This document shows, one piece after another, positions 47,121 through 56,049 of a stretch of DNA of 64,000 bases. The stretch is from CAUPWF01 sp964367685 (lineage in GTDB: Bacteria > Bacillota > Clostridia > Lachnospirales > Lachnospiraceae). The notes below the pieces were generated by a model. It saw nothing but the letters and a program-made list of their open reading frames with translations. It made no database searches and had not been told where the DNA came from. The stretch spans positions 62,001-126,000 of the forward strand of contig CAYIYM010000002.1 of assembly GCA_964367685.1 (NCBI GenBank), given 5' to 3'. Position 1 is the stretch's first letter; every line of letters starts with the position of its first letter. A program made the translations under genes and the position numbers.

Positions 47121-47414
47121 ATGTTAGCAACAACAGCTTTAGGAAGTGCAAGTGTATTAATTATTTATGTATTGATATTTGGTGGATTTTGGTTTTTGAT
47201 TATGCGTCCACAAAAGAAAGAACAAAAAAGAATTGCAGCGATGATTGCAGATGTAGTGAGTGGAGACACAATTTTAACTACAAGCGGATTTTATGGCGTA
47301 GTAATCGATGTTACAGATACAGACGTAATCGTAGAATTTGGTAACAATAAGAATTGTCGTATCCCAATGCAGAAATCGGCAATTGCTCAAGTTGAAAAAG
47401 CAAATCAAGAATAA
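47121..47414 (+). CDS. yajC: Preprotein translocase subunit YajC
   Basis: 97 residues. One N-terminal transmembrane helix (about 10-28) is followed by the family motif MRPQKKEQKR and the basic small domain DVVSGDTILTTSGFYGVVIDV. Accessory part of SecDF-YajC at the membrane. AGGAGGAGAG is a strong ribosome site. Ends in a terminator; secDF is not here. Confidence 0.93.
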   Translation: MLATTALGSASVLIIYVLIFGGFWFLIMRPQKKEQKRIAAMIADVVSGDTILTTSGFYGVVIDVTDTDVIVEFGNNKNCRIPMQKSAIAQVEKANQE

Positions 47415-47422
47415 TACAAAAT

Positions 47423-47467
47423 ACCCCACAAAGATGAGAAATTACTTGTTTTTTGTGGGGTTTTGTT
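47423..47467 (+). terminator. Intrinsic terminator after yajC
   Basis: A 10-bp perfect stem ACCCCACAAA (47423-47432) / TTTGTGGGGT (47452-47461), followed by a TTTGTT tail. A TATAAT at 47467-47472 right after it may be the -10 element of the leuB operon; no clear -35 element is seen. Confidence 0.9.
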
Positions 47468-47593
47468 ATAATGAAATTGTACAAAATATAAATCGCAAAT
47501 AGTAGAACTGTATCACTTTTACGTGGTAAAGGGTTGAAATCGAAGAGTAAATAGTATATCATATATAGATAGTGCAAAATGGAGGGGAAGTTT

Positions 47594-48679
47594 ATGAATT
47601 TGAATTTAGGGATAATTAAAGGTGATGGAATCGGACCAGAAATTGTTAATGAGGCAATGAAGGTTATAGATCAAGTTGGATTATTATATGGATTTACATC
47701 TGAATATACAGAATTATTATTAGGTGGTGCTTCTATCGACGTTCATGGGATTCCGTTAACGGATGAAACAGTAGCAAGTGCAAAAGAATGTGATGCAATC
47801 TTAATGGGGTCTATTGGAGGTGATACAAATACATCACCTTGGTATCAATTGGAGCCAGCAAAACGTCCAGAGGCAGGATTGCTCAGGATAAGGAAAGAGT
47901 TGCAATTATTTGCAAATCTGAGACCAGCAGTACTCTATGATGAGTTAAAGGGAGCTTGTCCATTAAAGGAGGAAATCACAGAAGGTGGTTTCGATATGAT
48001 GATAATTCGAGAATTAACAGGTGGATTATATTTTGGAGAGAGAAAAACCGAAGAAGTAGAAGGTGTCATGACAGCCTTTGATTCTCTTACATATAATGAA
48101 GATGAAATAAGAAGAATTGCTATTCGTGCATTTGATGTGGCAAGAAAAAGAGCTAAGAAAGTAATCAGTGTTGATAAGGCGAATGTGCTAGATACGTCAA
48201 GATTGTGGAGAAAAATAGTGAATGAGGTTGCAGCTACCTACTCGGATGTAGAAGTAGAGCATATGTTGGTTGACAATTGTGCAATGCAATTAGTGAGAAA
48301 TCCAAGACAATTTGATGTCATCCTAACTGAAAATATGTTTGGAGATATTCTCTCAGATGAAGCAAGTATGATTACAGGCTCTATTGGAATGCTAGCATCA
48401 GCAAGTTTAAATGAAACAAAATTTGGTCTTTATGAGCCAAGTGGTGGTTCGGCTCCTGATATTGCTGGAAAGGGAATAGCGAATCCAATAGCAACCATTT
48501 TATCAGCAGCAATGATGTTAAGATATACATTTGATTTAGATAATGCAGCAACTGCAATCGAAGAAGCTGTGGTACAAGTTCTTCGCGATGGATATAGAAC
48601 AATTGATATTATGTCAGAGGGATTTGAGTTAGTAGGAACAGAGAAAATGGGAGATTTAATCTGTCAGAGACTAAAATAA
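47594..48679 (+). CDS. leuB: 3-isopropylmalate dehydrogenase
   Basis: 361 residues. The isocitrate/isopropylmalate dehydrogenase fold shows GDGIGPEIV at the N-terminus, the substrate loop (LLRIRKELQLFANLRP, then RELTGGLYFGE), DNCAMQLVRNPRQFDVI with the metal-binding Asp residues, TENMFGDILSDEAS and the NAD-binding PSGGSAPDIAGKGIANP. Third step of leucine synthesis. GGAGGGGAAG fits ATG 47594, not ATG 47579. Followed by ilvD and ilvB. leuA and leuCD are absent here. Confidence 0.95.
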   Translation: MNLNLGIIKGDGIGPEIVNEAMKVIDQVGLLYGFTSEYTELLLGGASIDVHGIPLTDETVASAKECDAILMGSIGGDTNTSPWYQLEPAKRPEAGLLRIRKELQLFANLRPAVLYDELKGACPLKEEITEGGFDMMIIRELTGGLYFGERKTEEVEGVMTAFDSLTYNEDEIRRIAIRAFDVARKRAKKVISVDKANVLDTSRLWRKIVNEVAATYSDVEVEHMLVDNCAMQLVRNPRQFDVILTENMFGDILSDEASMITGSIGMLASASLNETKFGLYEPSGGSAPDIAGKGIANPIATILSAAMMLRYTFDLDNAATAIEEAVVQVLRDGYRTIDIMSEGFELVGTEKMGDLICQRLK

Positions 48680-48730
48680 AACGATAAAGAGAAAATAAAT
48701 AGTTAGAATTAGTAGAAAGAGAGAAATAAT

Positions 48731-50401
48731 ATGAAAAGCGATCACGTGAAAAAGGGAATTGGTCAGGCACCACATAGATCATTATTCAATGCACTTGGAT
48801 ATACACAAGAAGAGATGGATAAGCCGCTTGTAGGTATTGTAAGTTCATACAATGAAATTGTTCCAGGGCATATTAATCTAGATAAAATAACAGATGCGGT
48901 AAAGATGGGGGTTGCTATGGCTGGAGGAACACCTGTCATGGTACCTGCAATTGCCGTGTGTGACGGAATAGCTATGGGACATGTGGGAATGAAATACTCA
49001 TTGGTTACAAGAGATTTAATTGCGGATTCAACAGAATCAGTAGCTATTGCACATCAATTTGATGCATTAGTAATGATTCCAAATTGTGATAAAAATGTTC
49101 CTGGCCTTTTGATGGCGGCAGCAAGAATTGATGTGCCAACAATCTTCGTTAGTGGTGGACCAATGTTAGCGGGGAAAATTAAAGGAAAGAAGAAAAGTTT
49201 ATCGAATATGTTCGAAGCAGTGGGAGCACATGCAGCTGGTAAGATGACAGAGGAAGAGGTCTACGAATATGAGAATAAAGTATGTCCAACATGCGGATCA
49301 TGTTCGGGAATGTACACAGCAAATAGTATGAACTGCTTAACAGAAGTTCTAGGAATGGGATTAAAAGGAAATGGAACAATTCCTGCTGTATATTCGGAGA
49401 GAATTCGCCTTGCAAAACATGCAGGTATGCAAGTTATGGAGTTGTATAGAAAAGGAATTAAGCCAAGTGATATTATGACAAAAGAAGCAATGATTAATGC
49501 ATTGACTGTCGATATGGCATTAGGATGTTCTACAAATAGTATGCTACATTTACCAGCTATTGCACATGAAATTGGTATGGATTTCGAAATAGATTTTGCT
49601 AATCCAATCAGTGAAAAAACGCCAAATCTATGTCACCTAGCACCAGCAGGGGATACACACATGGAAGACTTAAATGATGCAGGTGGTGTTTATGCAGTGA
49701 TGAATGAATTGAGTAAGAAGGATTTACTGAACTTAGATTGTATGACTGTTACAGGAAAAACTGTAGGAGAGAATATTAAGTATGCTTATAATTTGGATCC
49801 GGAAGTAATTCGCCCAATTGAGAACCCTTACAGTGAAACAGGAGGTATTGCAGTTCTAAAAGGAAATTTGGCACCAGATGGAAGTGTAGTTAAACGCTCG
49901 GCAGTTGTTGAGCAAATGCTAGTACACGAAGGTCCAGCTAGAATATTCCATAGTGATGAAGAGGCAACGGAGGCAATTAAAACAGGAAAGATTGTTTCGG
50001 GAGATGTTATTGTAATTCGCTATGAAGGCCCTAAGGGTGGTCCAGGAATGAGAGAGATGCTTAATCCTACATCTGCAATTGCAGGATATGGGTTAGGAGA
50101 ATCGGTTGCTTTAATCACAGATGGTAGATTTAGTGGAGCATCACGTGGAGCGTCTATAGGACACGTATCTCCAGAAGCGGCAGTAGGAGGACCAATTGCC
50201 CTGGTTGAAGAAGGTGATATTATAAAAATCAATATTCCGGAATTAAAATTAGAACTAGATGTAAGTGATGAGATTTTAGCGGAGCGTAAAGCGAGGTGGG
50301 TGCCACAAGAACCTAAGATTAAAACAGGATACTTAGCACGATATGCGTCTATGGTGACATCAGGAAATAGAGGAGCAGTATTAGAAGTACCGAAATTATA
50401 G
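48731..50401 (+). CDS. ilvD: Dihydroxy-acid dehydratase
   Basis: 556 residues, the usual IlvD length. Iron-sulfur ligands and signatures are visible: IPNCDKNVPGLLMA, CPTCGSCSGMYTANSMN and the C-terminal GRFSGASRGASIGHVSPEA. It dehydrates dihydroxy acids to the 2-oxo precursors of valine and isoleucine; oxygen-sensitive cluster enzyme, which suits an anaerobe. Second gene of the leuB-ilvD-ilvB cluster. Confidence 0.96.
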   Translation: MKSDHVKKGIGQAPHRSLFNALGYTQEEMDKPLVGIVSSYNEIVPGHINLDKITDAVKMGVAMAGGTPVMVPAIAVCDGIAMGHVGMKYSLVTRDLIADSTESVAIAHQFDALVMIPNCDKNVPGLLMAAARIDVPTIFVSGGPMLAGKIKGKKKSLSNMFEAVGAHAAGKMTEEEVYEYENKVCPTCGSCSGMYTANSMNCLTEVLGMGLKGNGTIPAVYSERIRLAKHAGMQVMELYRKGIKPSDIMTKEAMINALTVDMALGCSTNSMLHLPAIAHEIGMDFEIDFANPISEKTPNLCHLAPAGDTHMEDLNDAGGVYAVMNELSKKDLLNLDCMTVTGKTVGENIKYAYNLDPEVIRPIENPYSETGGIAVLKGNLAPDGSVVKRSAVVEQMLVHEGPARIFHSDEEATEAIKTGKIVSGDVIVIRYEGPKGGPGMREMLNPTSAIAGYGLGESVALITDGRFSGASRGASIGHVSPEAAVGGPIALVEEGDIIKINIPELKLELDVSDEILAERKARWVPQEPKIKTGYLARYASMVTSGNRGAVLEVPKL

Positions 50402-50448
50402 TGAAAACAATAATGGAAAAATAATGGTTAGGGTGGAAGGAGAATAGC

Positions 50449-52122
50449 ATGCAATTAACAGGATCAGAAATAGTAATACAATGTTTAAAGGAACAAGGTG
50501 TGGACACCGTATTTGGATATCCAGGTGGGGCAATTCTTAATTTGTACGATGCCTTATATGAGCATAGCGATGAAATTACTCATATATTGACTTCTCATGA
50601 GCAAGGCGCATCTCATGCTGCAGATGGATATGCAAGAGCGACAGGAAAAGTAGGTGTTTGTTTCGCAACAAGTGGACCAGGTGCAACTAATTTAGTGACA
50701 GGTATAGCTACAGCATATATGGATTCAATCCCAGTTGTTGCCATTACATGTAACGTAGGAGTGTCGTTGTTAGGAAAAGACAGCTTTCAAGAGATAGATA
50801 TTACTGGAATCACCATGCCAATTACAAAACATAATTTTATTGTGAAGAATGTAGAAGACTTGGCAGTAACTATTCGACGAGCATTTAAAATCGCGAAGAG
50901 TGGACGACCTGGCCCAGTGCTAATTGATATTCCCAAAGATGTAACAGGAAATCTTGCAGAATTTACCAATGAAGAAAGTATATGCTTCAAGAAATCAGAA
51001 GAATGTATTAATGCAAATAGCTTGGAGCAAGCAGTCGAAATGATTAAAAAATCAACGAAACCATACATTTTCGTTGGTGGTGGAGCAATCTTATCAAATG
51101 CTAGCGAAGAAGTAAATTCCTTTGCTCACTTAATTGATGCACCTGTAGCAGATTCGCTTATGGGAAAAGGGGCATTTAATGGTGAAGATAAATTATATAC
51201 AGGTATGCTCGGTATGCACGGAACGAAGACCTCCAATTTAGGTGTAAGTGATTGTGATTTATTGATTGCAATAGGTGCTAGATTCAGTGACCGTGTTATT
51301 GCAAATGCAAAAAAATTCGCAAATAAAGCTCAGATTTTGCATATCGATATCGATCCAGCTGAGATTAACAAAAATATCCAAACAGATTGCAATGTTGTAG
51401 GGGATGTAAAAGCTGTATTATCAGAATTAATGAAACATATAGAACAACAAAGCAATCCAGAGTGGATCGAGAAAATTATGGATTTTAAGAAGAAGTATCC
51501 TTTGACATATCCAGCAGATGTATTATCAGGACCATTTGTCGTAGAGACAATTTATAAGATGACAAAGGGTGATGCTATTATTACAACAGAAGTAGGACAG
51601 CACCAAATGTGGGCATCACAGTTCTTTAAGTACACAAAGCCAAGAACATTCCTTACCTCAGGTGGATTGGGTACCATGGGATATGGACTTGGAGCCTCAC
51701 TAGGCGCGAAGATGGGAATGCCAAATGAGACTGTTATTAATATTGCAGGAGATGGTTGTTTTCGAATGAACATGAATGAAATCGCGACAGCTACAAGACA
51801 TAATATTCCAATTATTCAAGTGGTTGTTAATAATCAGGTGCTAGGGATGGTTCGACAATGGCAAGCATTGTTCTACAAAGAAAGATACTCAGCGACTGTT
51901 TTAGGAGATGGAGTAGATTTTGTGAAGCTTGCAGAAGCTATGGGTGCAACAGGATATAGAGCAACCACACAAGAAGAATTCAAAGAAGTATTCCAAAAAG
52001 CATTGGAACTTGGGAAACCAGTAGTCATTGATTGTCAGATTCACAGTGATGAAAAGGTATGGCCAATGGTTGCACCAGGAACATCAATCAGCGAAGTATT
52101 TTCAGAGGAAGATTTAAAATAA
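50449..52122 (+). CDS. ilvB: Acetolactate synthase, large (catalytic) subunit
   Basis: 557 residues with the three ThDP-enzyme domains. The N-terminal PYR domain has the catalytic Glu in SHEQGASHAADGYARATG, and a central FAD-type domain follows. The C-terminal PP domain has GDGCFRMNMNEIATA and NNQVLGMVRQWQ, which is characteristic of acetolactate synthase. It makes acetolactate or acetohydroxybutyrate for branched-chain amino acids. GGAAGGAGAA precedes the ATG. No ilvN (regulatory subunit) follows; a terminator does. The subunit may be encoded elsewhere. Confidence 0.94.
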   Translation: MQLTGSEIVIQCLKEQGVDTVFGYPGGAILNLYDALYEHSDEITHILTSHEQGASHAADGYARATGKVGVCFATSGPGATNLVTGIATAYMDSIPVVAITCNVGVSLLGKDSFQEIDITGITMPITKHNFIVKNVEDLAVTIRRAFKIAKSGRPGPVLIDIPKDVTGNLAEFTNEESICFKKSEECINANSLEQAVEMIKKSTKPYIFVGGGAILSNASEEVNSFAHLIDAPVADSLMGKGAFNGEDKLYTGMLGMHGTKTSNLGVSDCDLLIAIGARFSDRVIANAKKFANKAQILHIDIDPAEINKNIQTDCNVVGDVKAVLSELMKHIEQQSNPEWIEKIMDFKKKYPLTYPADVLSGPFVVETIYKMTKGDAIITTEVGQHQMWASQFFKYTKPRTFLTSGGLGTMGYGLGASLGAKMGMPNETVINIAGDGCFRMNMNEIATATRHNIPIIQVVVNNQVLGMVRQWQALFYKERYSATVLGDGVDFVKLAEAMGATGYRATTQEEFKEVFQKALELGKPVVIDCQIHSDEKVWPMVAPGTSISEVFSEEDLK

Positions 52123-52133
52123 GTTTTAATTGT

Positions 52134-52193
52134 TAAAAATTTTAGTGCATACTTGATAAACATTAGATTTTCAAGTGTGCACTAAATTTTTTG
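52134..52193 (+). terminator. Intrinsic terminator after ilvB
   Basis: Arms 52135-52156 and 52171-52192 pair almost perfectly (core TTTAGTGCATACTTGA / TCAAGTGTGCACTAAA, one G-U), ending in TTTTTTG. It closes the leuB-ilvD-ilvB unit. Confidence 0.88.
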
Positions 52194-52229
52194 TATCAAT
52201 ATTCAAGCACAATAAAAAAGTATAAGGTG

Positions 52230-52258
52230 TTGAGTTTAGTTATAAGAATTGTTATACT
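52230..52258 (+). promoter_or_regulatory. Promoter of the polysaccharide deacetylase gene
   Basis: TTGAGT at 52230-52235, a 17-nt spacer and TATACT at 52253-52258. The leader of about 95 nt downstream contains a direct repeat GATACTTATA (52321-52330 and 52339-52348). Confidence 0.65.
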
Positions 52259-52358
52259 AAAATTAAATGAATGTTTTATAATTATAATAATTTGAAAATG
52301 ACGATAGAAGCCATACACACTGATACTTATACGTTCTGATACTTATAGAGGGAAATAA

Positions 52359-53312
52359 ATGGATAACCAAAATGAGAGACAAAAAAGACGAAAAAGCATA
52401 AGGAAGTTAAAATACATATATAGAAAGTGTCGATATAAATTCAGAAGAAGTATGTATAAATTTAGAAAGAATATATATACATATGGAGAAAATAGACAAG
52501 AAAAAATGGATATAAAGAAAAAGATTATGTTAATAGTTGCCTATTCATTTATTTTGTTTAGTGTTGTGTCATTACTTACGTATAGCGAGGGAAATGGGGA
52601 TCCTACTACTGAAGACGTAGCTCTTTCCATATTAGAATCGGAAATAGAAAAAGCAGCAGCGATACAAACAGAGGTTATACTTACATATACACCACCAATA
52701 GATCCAGATAAGCCTATGGTAGCATTAACATTTGACGATGGGCCAGGAAAGCATACAGCAAGGTTACTTGATAGCCTGAAGGAACATCAGGTAAAAGCAA
52801 CCTTTTTCATGTTGGGAACAAAAGTCACGGATAAATATGCAAATGAGTTACAACGAATGAGTGCAGAAGGTCATGAGTTGGGAAACCATTCTTTTGATCA
52901 TCCAGATTTAACAAAACAGTCAGCAGACTATGTGCAATTTCAAATCAATGAGACAAATAATCGCATTGAGACACTTGCGGGATCTAAGCCAACAGTTATG
53001 CGACCGCCTTATGGAGCGACAAATCAACATGTACAAGAATTAGTTGGATTACCGCTTGTATTTTGGAATGTTGACACATTAGATTGGAAGACGAAGGATG
53101 TAGCAGAAACAGTGAAGGTATTGACTACAGAAATTACGGATGGGGATATTATTCTGCTTCATGATATACATGGAACGACGGTAGATGCAGTAATACAAGC
53201 GTTACCAATCCTAAAGGAACAAGGATTTCAATTGGTAACGGTAAGTGAATTAGCAGAAGCAAGAGGGAAGGAATTAGTAGCAGGAGAAAAATATTTCCGT
53301 TTTCGGAAATAA
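52359..53312 (+). CDS. Membrane-anchored polysaccharide deacetylase
   Basis: 317 residues. An unusually basic cytoplasmic N-terminus of about 55 residues has imperfect repeats (YKFRRSM, YKFRKNI). It is followed by a transmembrane helix (about 57-75), a linker and a NodB domain (about 118-300). The deacetylase motifs are complete: TFDDGPGKHT (catalytic Asp pair), GNHSFDHPDLT (metal His), RPPYGATN and DIILLHDIHGTT. Likely removes acetyl groups from peptidoglycan or another wall glycan outside the cell. GAGGGA precedes the ATG. Single-gene unit. Confidence 0.9.
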   Translation: MDNQNERQKRRKSIRKLKYIYRKCRYKFRRSMYKFRKNIYTYGENRQEKMDIKKKIMLIVAYSFILFSVVSLLTYSEGNGDPTTEDVALSILESEIEKAAAIQTEVILTYTPPIDPDKPMVALTFDDGPGKHTARLLDSLKEHQVKATFFMLGTKVTDKYANELQRMSAEGHELGNHSFDHPDLTKQSADYVQFQINETNNRIETLAGSKPTVMRPPYGATNQHVQELVGLPLVFWNVDTLDWKTKDVAETVKVLTTEITDGDIILLHDIHGTTVDAVIQALPILKEQGFQLVTVSELAEARGKELVAGEKYFRFRK

Positions 53313-53322
53313 TAGAACAATA

Positions 53323-53366
53323 AAAAGAGCGAGCACAGTGGTTGGTCCACAAGTGTTCGCTCTTTT
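53323..53366. terminator. Bidirectional terminator between the deacetylase and prs
   Basis: Stem AAAAGAGCGAGCAC (53323-53336) / GTGTTCGCTCTTTT (53353-53366), with a T-run on either strand, sits between convergent genes. Confidence 0.88.
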
Positions 53367-53388
53367 ATGTAACCGTAGTTACAATGAT

Positions 53389-54567
53389 TTATTGTTGTTT
53401 TGCTCTATGTTTCTCAAGTAAATCATGTATTCTGTCTGTTGGATTCATTACCTTTCCAATTGTAATATCGTGATTTAGTGAATCAATGATAAGAGCAAGG
53501 AACTTACTCATGTTAGCTACAGTTAAATATGGCTTTGAATATGCTTCTTCAGTTAAGTAATTTAAGTTTGTTACGATAACACGGTCAATGTGTCCTTTTT
53601 CATAACTTTCATCAAAACGAGCAAATCCATCTGTGAATAATCCAAATGTAGTACAAACAAATACTCTTGCTGCTCCACGTTCTTTTAATTTTCTAGCAAC
53701 TTCTAGCATACTTTCACCAGAAGAAATCATGTCGTCAATAACGATTGCATTTTTGCCGTTTAGATCCTCACCTAAAAATTCGTGTGCAACGATTGGGTTC
53801 TTTCCATTGACGATAGTAGAATAATCACGTCTCTTATAGAACATACCCATGTTAACCCCTAGTACATTAGAGAAATAAACTGCACGATGCATTGCGCCTT
53901 CATCAGGGCTGACAATCATAAGGTTATCTTTATCTACTTTCAAATCAGGTTCTGCACGAAGCAATGCTTTGATGAATTGATAGGCAGGTGTGAAGTTGTC
54001 AAATCCTTTTAATGGAATTGCATTTGTTACGCGTGGGTCATGGGCATCAAATGTAATGATGTTAACAACGCCCATAGCTGATAATTCTTCTAATGCAAGT
54101 GCGCAGTCAAGGGATTCACGCTTAGTTTTTTTGTGTTGTCTACTTTCATAAAGGAAAGGCATAACCACGTTAATACGTCTTGCTTTTCCTGTTGCAGCTG
54201 AGATGATACGCTTTAAGTCTTGGAAGTGATCATCTGGTGACATATGATTTGTGTGTCCATGCACAGAATAGGTAAGGCTGTAATTGCAGACATCAGTCAT
54301 AATAAACAAATCAGTACCACGAATTGTTTCTTTGATGATTCCTTTTGCTTCACCAGAACCAAAGCGAGGGCAAGCAATATCTAATAGATAAGAATCTTTT
54401 ATGTGTTCTGACATCCTAGTGGATGTGTGTTCCGATAAGTTCTCTTGTTGTCTGAATTGTGCAAGAAATTTGTTTACTTCTGTTCCAAGGGGCATACAGC
54501 TGTCTAATACAGCTAATCTCAATGGTGCCACAGGAGTTGATTTTTCTAAGTTAATGATATTTTCCAT
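53389..54567 (-). CDS. prs: Ribose-phosphate pyrophosphokinase (PRPP synthetase)
   Basis: 392 residues, about 75 longer than typical bacterial Prs (about 315). The phosphoribosyltransferase fold shows the PRPP-binding loop IVIDDMISSGESMLEVA and the family region MPFLYESRQHKKTKRESLDC, with a conserved SPDEGAMHRA element. Extra length lies in the N-terminal part and several loops, a form I recall from Lachnospiraceae. Makes PRPP for nucleotide, His and Trp synthesis. Single gene with its own promoter and terminator. Confidence 0.92.
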   Translation of the reverse strand: MENIINLEKSTPVAPLRLAVLDSCMPLGTEVNKFLAQFRQQENLSEHTSTRMSEHIKDSYLLDIACPRFGSGEAKGIIKETIRGTDLFIMTDVCNYSLTYSVHGHTNHMSPDDHFQDLKRIISAATGKARRINVVMPFLYESRQHKKTKRESLDCALALEELSAMGVVNIITFDAHDPRVTNAIPLKGFDNFTPAYQFIKALLRAEPDLKVDKDNLMIVSPDEGAMHRAVYFSNVLGVNMGMFYKRRDYSTIVNGKNPIVAHEFLGEDLNGKNAIVIDDMISSGESMLEVARKLKERGAARVFVCTTFGLFTDGFARFDESYEKGHIDRVIVTNLNYLTEEAYSKPYLTVANMSKFLALIIDSLNHDITIGKVMNPTDRIHDLLEKHRAKQQ

Positions 54568-54613
54568 TCGTAATCTCCATTTATTATGTATGTTTTAGCT
54601 TCTATTAGTTTAT

Positions 54614-54641
54614 ACTATACTATTTTATGTGAAAAGGTCAA
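54614..54641 (-). promoter_or_regulatory. Promoter of prs (minus strand)
   Basis: On the minus strand, TTGACC (plus 54636-54641), a 16-nt spacer and TATAGT (plus 54614-54619) precede the prs ATG by 46 nt. Confidence 0.6.
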
Positions 54642-54658
54642 TACTATTAGAAGCTAGT

Positions 54659-54687
54659 TTGCTTTTTTTCCTTAAATTTAGTATGAT
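54659..54687 (+). promoter_or_regulatory. Promoter of the DUF512-der-plsY-gpsA operon
   Basis: TTGCTT at 54659-54664, a 17-nt spacer and TATGAT at 54682-54687, 28 nt before ATG 54716. The following four genes are tightly spaced on the same strand with no terminator. Confidence 0.65.
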
Positions 54688-54715
54688 ATAGGTGGTATTA
54701 GGAAGGAAGCATAGA

Positions 54716-56038
54716 ATGAAGAAAGAACATGTGATAAAAAGCATAATAAAAGACAGTATTGCCGAAGAGATGCAAATCGAAGTAGGCGATAAACTACTCA
54801 AAATAAATAATACAATTGTTGAAGATATATTTGATTATCAATTTCTAATACATGACACATTAGTAACCCTTCTTATAGGGAAGCAAAATGGCGAAGAATG
54901 GGAATTGGAAATTGAGAAAGACTATGGAGAAGATATCGGAATTGAATTCGAGCAAGGTCTGATGGATGAATATAAATCTTGTAGAAATAAATGCGTATTT
55001 TGTTTTATTGACCAGATGCCGAAAGGGATGCGCGATACTCTGTATTTCAAAGATGATGATTCACGCCTCTCATTTTTACAAGGGAATTATATCACTTTGA
55101 CGAATATGAAGGATAAGGATATTGAACGAATCGTAAAATATCATCTCGGACCAATTAATATCTCTATCCATACCATGAATCCTGAATTACGATGCAAAAT
55201 GCTACATAATAGATTTGCTGGTGAAGCCTTGAAGAAAATAGACTTCTTGTATGAAGGTGGAATTGAAATGAATGGACAAATTGTTCTATGTCCAGATTTG
55301 AATGATGGAGAAGAACTAGAATTTAGTATTAAGGAAATGAGTAAGTATTTTCCGAACTTACAGAGTGTTTCGATTGTGCCAGTTGGAGTTACAAAATATA
55401 GAGATGGGCTCTATCCACTTCGTACATTTAAAAAGGATGAGGCAAAAGAAGTCTTAAAGACAATTCATAAATGGCAAAAAATCTTCTATGCAGAATACGG
55501 ACAACATTTTATTCATGCAGGTGATGAAATGTATCTATTAGCAGAAGAGCCGATTCCGGCTGCAAAACAGTATGACGGGTATATGCAATTAGAAAATGGA
55601 GTAGGAATGTTGCGATTACTTCTTGATGAATTCAAGGAGACCTACGAAACACTTGCGGGAGATGATCGCGAAGGTTGTGTGACTATTGTGACAGGACAGT
55701 TGATGTATCATACCTTATGTGATTTTGCGAAGCAATTAGAAACAAAGTTCCCGAATTTAAAAATGAATGTTATAGCCATTAGAAATGATTTCTTCGGTGA
55801 AGAGATTACGGTATCAGGTTTAATGACTGGACAAGATATTATTGCGCAGTTAAAATCATTAGACTTAGGTGACCGTGTACTGTTACCAGTGAATGTTTTG
55901 CGTACTGGAGAAGAGGTATTTCTGGATGACATTACATTAGAAGAAGTAAAAGCAGCTTTACAAGTAAACGTAGATATTGTAAAATCAGGCGGATATGATT
56001 TGATTTACAGCATCTTAGGAGAACAACCAATAGAGTAG
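54716..56038 (+). CDS. DUF512 radical-SAM-like protein with PDZ domain
   Basis: 440 residues. An N-terminal PDZ-like domain (about 1-65; SIAEEMQIEVGDKLLKINNT) is followed by a CxxxCxxC cluster, SCRNKCVFCFIDQ (about 88-100), that should bind a [4Fe-4S] cluster. A radical-SAM-like barrel and the DUF512 region (about 270-440) follow. The family's function is unknown; it is conserved next to der in Clostridia. GGAAGGAAG fits ATG 54716 rather than the upstream GTG. Confidence 0.9.
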   Translation: MKKEHVIKSIIKDSIAEEMQIEVGDKLLKINNTIVEDIFDYQFLIHDTLVTLLIGKQNGEEWELEIEKDYGEDIGIEFEQGLMDEYKSCRNKCVFCFIDQMPKGMRDTLYFKDDDSRLSFLQGNYITLTNMKDKDIERIVKYHLGPINISIHTMNPELRCKMLHNRFAGEALKKIDFLYEGGIEMNGQIVLCPDLNDGEELEFSIKEMSKYFPNLQSVSIVPVGVTKYRDGLYPLRTFKKDEAKEVLKTIHKWQKIFYAEYGQHFIHAGDEMYLLAEEPIPAAKQYDGYMQLENGVGMLRLLLDEFKETYETLAGDDREGCVTIVTGQLMYHTLCDFAKQLETKFPNLKMNVIAIRNDFFGEEITVSGLMTGQDIIAQLKSLDLGDRVLLPVNVLRTGEEVFLDDITLEEVKAALQVNVDIVKSGGYDLIYSILGEQPIE

Positions 56039-56049
56039 GAGATAATAAA

